Positions 55,383-64,000 of a DNA stretch of 64,000 nucleotides are shown here, one piece after another (positions within the stretch are counted from its first letter, which is position 1; each line of letters begins with the position of its first letter). The notes under the pieces were generated by a model. That model saw only the letters and a program-made list of their open reading frames with translations. It searched no databases and was not told where the DNA came from. The position numbers and the translations under genes were made by a program. The DNA is taken from assembly GCA_037903475.1 (NCBI GenBank), contig JBAJFG010000019.1:8617001-8681000 (forward strand), in the 5' to 3' direction. The DNA comes from Ancylostoma caninum. Taxonomy: Eukaryota > Nematoda > Chromadorea > Rhabditida > Ancylostomatidae.

Positions 55383-56975
55383 ATGCAGTGTTGTACAGGT
55401 GAGTTCGGTAATATTATTTATATTCAATGTATAGGAATTCTATTAGCATTTAACCTCCGTTCGATGATCTAGTGGGCCACATGCATTATTGAGATTACCC
55501 ACGGTGGATGTATTATATTAGCATCCCACTAATTTGTTCACATTTAGCATGCACTTTAACATGCTTAACCCGAGTAATCTCAATGATGCATTCAGGCCTT
55601 GTTTCTTGAGGGAATAAAGAGTGTCAATTCAAATTGTTTCGTGAAAAGACTCCTGCACAAGAATCCGAAGAAAGCACTCAAGATTTCCTTTACAGAGGAA
55701 GCAAAATCCATACTTAAGCCCATCTTCGACGAGTACTTCAAACAGTTCGAGACCAGAAATTTCGAGAAGGTGATTAGCTGTATTGGTTTTTATTTGTTTG
55801 CTCATTTTATAGGTCATACATGGTCATGGTGTATCCTTCAGGCAGATAATAGCGTAAACATGTAAAACGGCGCAGAGAATTTCTTTTCCATATTAAAAGA
55901 TTTCACGATGTTAGAAGAAACGGAAAAATAATGTTGCCTGCGATAGAAAAATCACTGAAATATGCATTCGGTGCACAATCTGTAGTTCTTTTTAAAGGTG
56001 ATAAAATGTCCAGTAGATTTACTGAAAGGTGTATAAGGAAAATAGAAGGCAGCTACGTATCTTCACCTGATATAATATTGAAGACATTTTTTGACCCAAT
56101 GCCAGGTTGGGCTCTGGTAGACAGGTGAGCAAAGCATTCTTCCCTGTCATTATGGTATGTATGACGGAATAAAAGAGAATCACTCCATTGCTTCCGACGA
56201 CTTTATCACAGCCCTTCATAATCGACCATTGTTGCTCTTCATTAAGTATCCAGGTCATCCGTGTTTTATGCTGTTTTGAAAGGCGTCCGTGACTTTTTGG
56301 TAGGGATCCTACACATTTTGAATCGATTTTTTTAAAGAAAATTTTGCCGGTGGTGCTGAAAATGAGCGAAAAGCGAACGCGATTGTGCGCAGTTACTAAT
56401 TTTCCTGAGAGACTGTTAGAATACACTGAAGGGATCTTTTAGGCCACGTAAATTTTCTTCGCATGTCTATAAGGACAAGAGATTCATATTGGAAATCTTC
56501 AGGCAGCAGAATACTACGATCCAGACGCCGCAGTTGTTGAAGTCGAAAAAAAGGGGACGTATGGAAGAGAAGGTGGGAAAGTCAAGCACCTTAGCCTACG
56601 AGCTTCATTATTATTTACGTGTTTCAGCAATCAAGCAGGGATTCTTCGAATTCGCCAAGCTGATGGGGGAAACTACTACTAAGGTACTGAATATTTCAAA
56701 AGAGTGGTGTGATTTGAAGAAAATAAAATTTCAAATCTTTTAAAAGTTCGCTCTATGTGTAATCTTGAAATCCGGACAAAATCAGTTGGACTGGCTTGAA
56801 TGTTTTCTTTCAGGCGATGAAAGAAACGTATCAAATGACGGGGGACTACATAATTGTCACTGGAGAATATGAAACCTCATCGGAGAAGATGGGAACGATA
56901 AAAGGAACATTCACGCAGATCTGGCGAAAAGCAAAAGACACCTACCTCATTTTGCATGAAGAATATGCAATGTGA
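55383..56975 (+). CDS. Gene F: NTF2/SnoaL-like (DUF4440-type) small protein, 5 exons
   Basis: Exons are 55383-55398, 55696-55769, 56503-56572, 56628-56683 and 56814-56975, all GT-AG; 378 nt, 125 aa. The protein begins M-Q-C-C-T and continues EEAKSILKPIFDEYFKQFE, AAEYYDPDAAVVEVEKKGTYG, AIKQGFFEFAKLMGETTTK and MTGDYIIVTGEYETSSEKMG...FTQIWRKA...YLILHEEYAM. The fold call is as for gene A. A Cys pair at positions 3-4 replaces the Ser-rich N-terminus of the minus-strand copies. The upstream region is shared with gene G. No defect is visible. Confidence 0.8.
55475..55598 (+). ncRNA. Candidate structured element in intron 1 of gene F
   Basis: Arms gcattattgagattac (from 55483) and gtaatctcaatgatgc (to 55589) pair over ~17 bp, with outer ggcc/ggcc pairing, around a ~70-nt loop. 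The equivalent place in gene G has a hairpin with a related stem (63429-63456 with 63501-63528) although the loops differ. It could be an intronic regulatory RNA or a short inverted-repeat element. Confidence 0.45.
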
Positions 56976-57211
56976 TAAATTCACCCGAATATTTATAATT
57001 GAACACAATATCTGTGTCATGTGGAAACCTAGGGACGCCTATACATATTTATCAATCTACTCTGCAATCTGTTATCAACAAAGCATGATTTTGTTTGGAC
57101 TGGTTGGCGGAAGCTCGACCGTTTTGCTTACAACAATTAATTCCAATTGTCAATATAACATCCTCCTGAACAAATAATAGCATATTTGTATAAACGATTA
57201 TATCTAGGAGG

Positions 57212-57417
57212 CAGTGGCAGACGCAGAAAGTGGGCGGAGGGGGAGAGGCGTGGAAAAAAGTGGGGTCTTCGCTGTTTTGGGGACCCAGACGGAAAATAAG
57301 ACTAATAAAAATATTAATTATAACGATTATTGATTAATAAAAACTATATCAAAAGTAGTAACGAAAATAAACAATTAAAAATAAACTAATGCAAGGTTTT
57401 TATTTCGTCCGTCACTG
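57212..57417. mobile_element. hAT-type MITE with 8-bp target duplication ctaggagg
   Basis: Ends cagtggcagac and its near-inverse (gtccgtcactg) are flanked by ctaggagg on both sides (57204-57211, 57418-57425). The interior matches 25757-26041 closely (acgcagaaagtgggcgg, ggacccagacggaaaataa). Different target duplications show separate insertions. Confidence 0.92.
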
Positions 57418-57532
57418 CTAGGAGGATAGTCAGTTATCTCTTATCCCCATTTAACAACAGTCACCAGTTGTAGACGATTTCATATCGGAATCTCATGTAG
57501 CACTGAAGCGGTCACTATAGTACAGACATTGC

Positions 57533-57636
57533 GTGCCCCAGAAAGTAATATTCTTCACATAAGTATTGGTCTTTGCGACTCACTTCGTATAGATATAGAC
57601 CTATATTTATGTGAAGAATATTGCTTTCTGGTGCAC
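57533..57636. repeat. 40-bp imperfect inverted repeat, 24-nt loop
   Basis: Arms 57533-57572 and 57597-57636 pair at most positions. The paralogous segment (about 25340-25420) has the right-arm sequence but not the left arm or loop. Confidence 0.8.
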
Positions 57637-58019
57637 ACAAGGTATGTACAATAGCTTTCCTCTCTCTTATACTCGGCACCTTGAAAAGCGACCTTATTAG
57701 CGGCTGATGGCTTTTGCAATATGATCGGACTAGTATTTTTATGACACAACACCTCTTGGTTGCTCTCCACTCAGCGTTACTGCGTTCACGGACAACTTGA
57801 GAATATTGCCTGTAAAAATAAATGGATGAATAGCCATATGGTGAGAAGCCTTTATTAAATTTCTGAGGATGAAGGCTGAAAAAGACTCATAACTGGAGGA
57901 AGATTAATCAATGTGATCGAAACGACTGGTCCTGTCGTCTTCCTTATGCCCCATAAGTAAAATGAGCCAGCACCATATTTACGCACTCAGAAAGGTATTG
58001 AATTGTTTGTTGAATGAAG

Positions 58020-58190
58020 CAGTAGTTTATTTTTAATTGTTCATTTTTATTATTGCTTTTTAAAATAATAATTATTCATTGATAAATACTTAAATTAATA
58101 TTTTAATGACTTTTATCTTTGGCCCGGTTCCCCAAGGCGGCGAAGACCGGACGTTTTTCTACCCCTCCCCTCCTCTCCCGACAGGACACG
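58020..58190. mobile_element. Degenerate inverted hAT-MITE remnant
   Basis: ggcccggttccccaaggcgg (58121-58140) and the following cccctcccctcctctcc tract resemble the inverse of the MITE at 57212-57417, preceded by the same AT-rich centre. The ends are not preserved. Confidence 0.5.
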
Positions 58191-59332
58191 TGACGTTGCT
58201 TACAACATCCTACTGGTAAAATTGATAAACGGATCAGTGTCCTCCAAATCGCGGATCTGATGCTACTTTAGCGAAGACACACGCATGGAAGTGTTGAATT
58301 TTCTCTGCTCAACTGGCACACCTTACTTTATTTTTGGGGCACATATTTGAAAAAAAAGTTTTATTCAATCACATCCACATTGTAGAGTTGTTTCGGTTAG
58401 TTTACCATGAATTAGTGAGGTTTTCATTCCACTGCATAGAAGAAGCTGTACGTCGACGCTCCTCGAAATCGACGCTCTTCAACAGCTTTGAGCGATACTT
58501 TCCCTTAGTTGCTGCTCAACCATCACTTGTTTTAGCAGCAGTTGAGAAAGAATAGCAGAAACTGAGGCAGGAGAAGCCAGCTACTGGGAGGTGGTCCCCC
58601 TAGAATCTGTTCTGGGCGTATTGTTTCGTACGAGTTTATGTCGCAGACTTATCAGAGGTTGTAAGAAAAGACTAGAGCAGGTGAGATGCTCGGATATACC
58701 AGCAGACACTTCCCGTTGGAGTAGGTGTTCATCAAGGGCCGTCGCTCTCTGCTTGCTGGTCATGTTCGCCGTGGAAATCATCGCAGCAGACAACTGAATT
58801 CTGCACCCATGACCCTCGGTCAAGCTCAGGTGTAGGCAGGTTGCCTGCATCATCACAAAATACTGCAGAACAGTTTAAATAGACACACAGAAGAAGCTGC
58901 AGAAGGGGTGGCCGGACCGAATGTGTGGATGGTGAAGGTCACAAAACTGCTTATTATATTACTCTGCATACTTTGTTTCAGGGGTTGCTCTCACCAGCGA
59001 CACCCTTCAAGGTACCCGAGATTGAAGTGGTTTTGAATGGATGAGGTAGATGAGAATAACGGGTGCGCTATCCGGCAACGACATGCCGAGCCGACCAAAT
59101 TGCAGAATCAGAGAAGATAAACTGCTGAAGAGAGGATCTACGATGTATGACAGGTGCTGAGCGACAATTAATATGAATAGCTTTGCCTGCTCTTCAGTGA
59201 GGTCTACTCATTTCCTCATCAAAATTGAAGTTTTAATATCATTCATGAGGTACGCTAACAATTCGAGTCCGCCTCTTGTCGACTGAAACGAGGGGAATTC
59301 CTTCCTCAATTTTTGAAGTTTATTTCCACAAT
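58191..59332. other. Region between duplicated genes, no gene recognised
   Basis: It contains conserved blocks shared with 27500-28250 of copy 1 (for example gtgagatgctcgg at about 58680 and 27700). Conservation could reflect a lost or unrecognised gene; open frames (plus 58334-58555, minus 58581-58856) are not of a known family. Confidence 0.4.
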
Positions 59333-62300
59333 TTAGAATATGTCATGAATGATAAAGTACGTGTCGCCAGTCTTCTTCCAGATTTGCGTGAATGCTCCTC
59401 TAATCACTCCGATCTTCTCTGTAGTAGTTTCAAAGTCGGCGCTAAAAATGATGTAGTCGCCAGTCATTCGGTAGTCTTCTTCCGAAAGCTGCAAAATCAT
59501 GGATTGATTGATGTGTTTGGTAGCTCTAGCGAGAGGAAATTATTGCTAACCTCCGTGGTTGTTTTCCCCGTAATTTCATCATACTCCAGTAATTTCTTCT
59601 TTATTTCTGAAAAAAGTGAGTTAAGCAAACCGTATTCAATATTAGGAGACTCTCAAGTTCTGTCACCGTCTCTGCCATAAACACATTTCGCTCCACTGGT
59701 AATAAGTACAGAGTCTGGGTGGTAAAATCCAGCGGCCTGAAAATACTACAGGTATAGGGGGGGGAACTCTTCAATATTTGTAGTCACAATTTCTTTGTCC
59801 GACAATTACCTGCAAAGTTTTAGTGAAATGAAACGAAAGGAGCTTTGTACAAGGGAAAAATATTTAAGACGTATTGAAATGGAGGAGAGTTGTTATTATT
59901 TCACTATAATGATTTGAATCACTTCGATTACTACCAGGTGGTTACAAATTATTTGCTTTTCCTTCCATCTCCGAGGCGCCTCACGGGACCACAGGAGAAG
60001 TTTAGTGTACTAAGAGCAAGAGAGCTGCTAAGCATCTCCTCAAAGTGAGTCTCAGAAAGCGATATTCCTAATGGGTTGGGAATAAGTCCGTGCGGTTTTT
60101 AGGTTCTCTGGATGTTTTTTTTTTGCGAACTGAATTAGTTGAACTTAGATGTTGCTGAGATTAAACATTCTTAGTGGTCCTTCTTTTCATATAGAACAAA
60201 ACCTCATTGTCCCTAAAACTCTACATTCAGGGAAGCAACATCCTGCAGGGTAAAATTAACCTCTCTGAGACGGGAATCCATTCCTTCACCGTTCCTCCAG
60301 AAGTACTTGTTTCTCTCTATATGTTGCCTGTTAAGCAGCATCCCTTCACGATAGATGTGGAGCAGTAGGTGTTGCCGGAGCTTGTCTTCCTAGTTGAACT
60401 GGAGCTTCACACCTCGGGCAATAGAAAATGAAGTGTGGCGAGGATTGAGGGAATCAGTTAGAATATTTGCAAAGGCAAACCAAGAACTACAAAATGGTTA
60501 CTGATGCGCAATCAAATAGGATTTGCTCCCAGACAAAAAAATGAAGATGAAAAAAAAACAGCACGAACTTATTGCCCAACCCAATACAATTGATGGTATC
60601 AAGCCATCAAAAGTGCTACGACGAGCCGAATATTTATTGTAAAATACAGTCAATTTATGCAATAAAAGAATTCTTTGCATGAACTAACAATAAGAAAAAG
60701 AGCGAAAATTACGGAACCGTCCGCAATCCACCTGTTTAAATCTCATATAAATCTCATAAGCGATCGATACTAGATCTTCTCAGCTTTCTAAAAACAAGAA
60801 CAATCTTCTAATATAAAGTTAAGGACGCTGATCTCAGATCTGTTCTGCATTTCTGGTGAAATACATCATAGACAGGTCCAATCCTTCTGTACAGATTCAG
60901 TTTTTACTATCACTTAACATACCACCGTAAAAATGGTTTGTGCTACAATGTGACAACCATCACAAGTAACTCCCATAGGCACAAATGCTTTAAAAAATGC
61001 ATGATCAGGCTCTAAATGCACCCCTTTCCCTGCGGTGCTCGGATATTTGGTATTCTTCCCATGTCAGAGATTTTATATAATGTGTACATCTCTTGTGCTC
61101 TTTCAATCGACCTTTATTTTAAACAGTATTCAATGAAGCTAAGCTGGTTTTTCTATTAATCAGAAGCTTATTCTAAACTTGGTACAGTGTATTAAGCAGC
61201 AATGATCTGTAGGCATGGTCGAACCAATTTCTGTGGTCGTCTGATGCTTCAACTAACTCTCTCTCTCATGTCATAAGAATTCATAGGAACCCACCTTCTC
61301 GCAATCTCCATCATCTAGAGCCTTGTTGTATTCGTCCAGAATTGGCTTGAGAATGGACTTCGCATCTGGATTAGCTGTTCTATTAATGGTTCTAATTCCG
61401 GAAAAATGAGAACTTAGACATGAAATAAGGTTTGAAAGTGGTACTGGTTTCTACTGCTCTTGGATTTTCCAAATAGATCGGTTCTTTACACCTTCCCCTG
61501 CATCAAGCCGGTATGCGACCGCTATGAATACATAGCTCGCAGGCCTGAGCTGCGTCAGGAGTGTGTCTCAGTCTATAAACTTCACCACCTGGTCATAAGG
61601 CTGACGCACGCACGCAACTGCTGTTATCTTTCAGTCGAGGGCACAATTGTCGTCAAAATCGATGTCACAAAATTGGTTGCTGGCAGAATTTGTCGTCATA
61701 AGGGCTGGAGTCGATTAGATTACGCTAATTTACTTGAACAGCAATGCAAAATTGTCCTATTATGTAGCGTTCTCGAGTGCGGCAAAAGGCTAATGGTTGA
61801 TCATATTGCATCGATCGAAACGTTGGGTATTTCAACCAAGAGAATTATGTATAAGAACAAGAAACTCATCAAAATTTAGAGACGGTTGTAAAGACCCCTC
61901 GTTGACCGTGTAATGAGAAACTCTCTATGAGGCTCAATCAAGTCCGTACTAATTTTGCTCTAACCATGGAAAATCGCGAGTTGCCGGTGTCATACGACAG
62001 AAAGGGGAGTTCCGGGTATCCTAAGTATAGTGGAGTCGTTTTGACAGTGCGTTGTCCGCGGCAGCGGCCCCGCTGGCATTGGAGCACGCAGCGCGGTTGT
62101 TCAAACAGTTGACCCACGATGAATCCGGCTTCTTTGACGGGTTTTATCGTCTGTTCCCTTCTTCATTTGTTCTAAGAGCTGAGAAAGAACAATATAAGGA
62201 GAAACAAGCTACAAAACTCTTCGAAGATATTAGATGAATCATAGGTCAACTTTTTGACCGACCGCGCTACGTGCTCCAATGCCAGAGAGCCGCTGTCGCG

Positions 62301-62674
62301 GAAAACGCACTGTCAAAACGACTCCACTATACACCCGCTGAAAAGTCATTTCTTTCTTCTTTCATTTGAGGCAACCTCTCGAGAATGTTTTAGACATCCA
62401 TCCACCTGGATATTTCCGAATGATGAGAGGAGAAGATGGACTCAATAGGAAGAAGACTCAATTTAATTCAAGAGTTTGGAGAAAATTCCTCCGGTAACTA
62501 AACTAACTAATCATAGTGAACTGCGCAGATCGATTCAGTCATTTTAATGTCCATCCTAGCCAGAAAAATCAAGGTTCTTCGGAATATAAAAAATAATAGG
62601 ATGAGAATAAATATGTAGTGCAAGAGGGACCACAAAGATGATCGGGGAAAAAACTAACCTTCGGAAGATGCCAT
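59333..62674 (-). CDS. Gene E: NTF2/SnoaL-like (DUF4440-type) small protein, 5 exons
   Basis: Minus-strand exons are 62659-62674, 61295-61365, 59667-59736, 59551-59606 and 59333-59488, all GT-AG; 369 nt, 122 aa. Exon 1 is 16 nt (M-A-S-S-E), completed as DAKSILKPILDEYNKALDDGD. Then come AAGFYHPDSVLITSGAKCVYG, EIKKKLLEYDEITGK and LSEEDYRMTGDYIIFSADFETTTEK...FTQIWKKTGDTYFIIHDIF. The usual GKKG turn is GAKC. Its start lies 650 bp from the start of gene G on the other strand, so the two may share a control region. Intron 1 contains a MITE (62025-62332) and an unexplained 139-codon frame (61460-61879). Confidence 0.78.
62025..62332. mobile_element. MITE with ~85-bp imperfect terminal inverted repeats
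   Basis: The left half begins gtatagtggagtcgttttga, and the right half ends with its inverse (tcaaaacgactccactatac, ending 62332). The inverted match continues inward about 85 bp (tggcattggagcac, ggttgt-caaa-gttgacc). TATA at the borders suggests a TA target. It lies in intron 1 of gene E. Confidence 0.85.
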
Positions 62675-63324
62675 GTCAATCCGCAAGGTGGGCGTGGCAG
62701 CGTGACTCCTTGGACTATTCCTCTAGACTGAGGCAATGAAATCAGTACAATCGTATTCAGAGACGATGAGCCGATTCGCTATCATTGTAGTAAGGCTTCT
62801 GGCTGAGGTTCTCTCCATTGAGTTTCGTGAATATTTCCCAGGTGATTTCGAATAGTGCGGGACACATTACCAGAGTACAACGAATAGTTGAGGAAAGCGC
62901 AGGTGAAGATATCACATTGAGAACTTGAGCTAATAGCGTAACGTGTAGCCGATTCCTTGCAAATAAACTGTGCAAGGCAGCGAAATGATTACTCCAATGT
63001 CTGTGAATCTTTTTTACGACATGACTGATTTTTCCCTTCATTTTTTTTCTGAAGCATCAGTATCTCAGAAGCATCTGAAGCTTATTTCATAGCTTGGTTC
63101 TCTTGAATAACTTAGAATTCGAAATATTCTACGCAAATCGACATAGGTGGTGTAGAGTCCAAAGTTTGTTGAAGTGTGTCAGTAACTGCTGCTGTCCAAT
63201 TTTAACAGCGTATCACTTCTCTGTCAGCTGTTTTCGCGCCGACTGGACTGGTTGCCTACTAATATTTGCCCAACAGTACAAAAAGGGTTGTCTGTTTACG
63301 GAAAACAACACATCCACAGAAGTC
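62675..63324. promoter_or_regulatory. Divergent intergenic region of genes E and G
   Basis: 650 bp separate the two start codons. The half next to G is conserved with the region upstream of F (gcgtatcacttctct, actaatatttgcccaacagt). Conserved non-coding blocks just before both plus-strand starts probably include promoter elements; no TATA box stands out. Confidence 0.5.
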
Positions 63325-64000
63325 ATGCAGTGTTGCGCAGGTGAGTTTTATAGCATTATTAGTCTTTTTATTATGGAAATAGCTCAGCATTTTAGCTTCT
63401 TTTGATGAAGTGTCTACTGGGACCGCATGCATCAGTGAGATTACCTAGGGTAAACGTTAGCACTTGACAAACTTACCCAACACTAACACGCGCTTCAATT
63501 CGTTTACCCTGGGCAACCTCAATGGTGCATCCAGATCCTGCTCTTTGAGAGGAGCAAGCATTCAATAGAGAGCTGCCAATCAAAACTATCGTTTAAAAAA
63601 GCCATTGGATAAGATGTTGGGAGTGCCGCTAAGATTTTTTTTTCTACAGAGGAGGCAAAATCCATTCTCAAGCCCATCTTCGACGAGTACTGCAAGCAGT
63701 TCGAGGCCAGAAATTTCGAGAAGGCAAGTAGCAGTTCCGTTTTTATTTTTTCGATGATTTTATATACCTATCATAATTGGTCGTAGAGCAATCTTTCGCG
63801 CAGAAGATAGTTTCAAGTGGTAAAATAGAGAGTCATGCATCTCAAAACAAATGAAAATATTTCAGACACTGACAGTAAAAGTTTTGGAACTTTCACTCGC
63901 TGCGTAATCATTTGTTCCTTGTAATACGATAAAATTCCCAGTGGATTTACTAACAAGTAATAACAGTGTGAAATACCATTCTACCATACTATACCATTCT
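63325..64000 (+). CDS. Gene G: NTF2/SnoaL-like (DUF4440-type) small protein, partial
   Basis: Exon 1 is 63325-63340 (M-Q-C-C-A) and exon 2 is 63650-63723 (EEAKSILKPIFDEYCKQFEARNFEK); the rest lies beyond the window. Exon 2 ends in a GC donor (gcaagt) where gene F has gtgatt. Everything else mirrors gene F, including the upstream region and the intron 1 hairpin. It is a tandem duplicate of F at a distance of 7.94 kb. Confidence 0.75.
63429..63528 (+). ncRNA. Candidate structured element in intron 1 of gene G
   Basis: 28-nt arms 63429-63456 and 63501-63528 pair at 23 of 28 positions, counting wobble. It is the counterpart of the hairpin in gene F intron 1. Confidence 0.45.

Larger units (their letters stand above)
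54540..55800. repeat. Segmental duplication copy (paralogue of 62450 to window end)
   Basis: Shared landmarks run from the actcctctggtaact stretch through the ctattcctct stretch, the dead first exon of an E-like gene, the region upstream of F/G (actaatatttgcccaacagt), exon 1, the intron hairpin and exon 2. Together with gene E this defines a module of about 7.94 kb (start of F to start of G). Confidence 0.8.
57010..61490. repeat. Segmental duplication copy 2 (paralogue of 25058-28850)
   Basis: See 25058-28850. This copy includes the working gene E and its own hAT-type MITE at a different site. Confidence 0.75.

Overview
The window looks like nuclear DNA of a strongylid (clade V) parasitic nematode, most plausibly a hookworm-type worm. 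The evidence is AT-rich DNA, small exons with GT-AG introns, a secreted CAP/SCP-TAPS (ASP/VAL-type) gene, RTE and CR1-like LINEs, BEL/Pao retroelements and many Tc1/mariner and hAT short elements. I see no bacterial operons, tRNA, rRNA or CRISPR. Species assignment is inference.

Host genes. The main host content is an expanded family of tiny five-exon genes for a ~122-125 aa NTF2/SnoaL-like (DUF4440-type) protein. Each starts with a 13-16 nt coding exon and keeps the same intron phases. Complete copies: A (minus, 195-3225), B (minus, 10447-12750), C (minus, 17656-24335), E (minus, 59333-62674) and F (plus, 55383-56975). G (plus, from 63325) runs off the window. D (28255-28700) is a broken copy, and 54730-54745 is a dead first exon. 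Segments 25058-28850 and 57010-61490 are paralogous in direct orientation, as are 54540-55800 and 62450 to the window end. The family therefore grew by duplication of a roughly 8 kb module holding one plus and one minus gene. The other recognisable host gene is the CAP-domain gene at 47445-48622, which carries a one-base frameshift near its 3' end.

Mobile DNA. 6320-9660 is a decayed RTE-type LINE. 31530-33125 and 53421-54230 are CR1-like LINE fragments on the minus strand. 33876-43330 is an apparently intact BEL/Pao element on the minus strand: two LTRs that look identical by eye, one uninterrupted 2585-codon gag-pol-env frame with a class II (phlebovirus Gc-like) envelope, and a leader of repeated hairpins that covary. 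45216-46485 is a maT (DD37D) mariner with one frameshift and one stop. 49640-53425 is a decayed, truncated second BEL/Pao element. Short elements with visible ends lie at 11297-11528, 13732-14053, 19530-20813, 22325-23893, 25757-26041, 29155-29676, 57212-57417 and 62025-62332. Two of them share a terminal-plus-internal binding-site layout, and two hAT-type ones keep perfect 8-bp target duplications.

Other structure. A ~60-bp minisatellite fills 30600-31265. Several short inverted duplications with very small loops are scattered through the window. Some sit inside transposon reading frames or are missing from the paralogous segment, so they look like snap-back template-switch events (or amplification chimeras). 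A hairpin is conserved in intron 1 of paralogues F and G.
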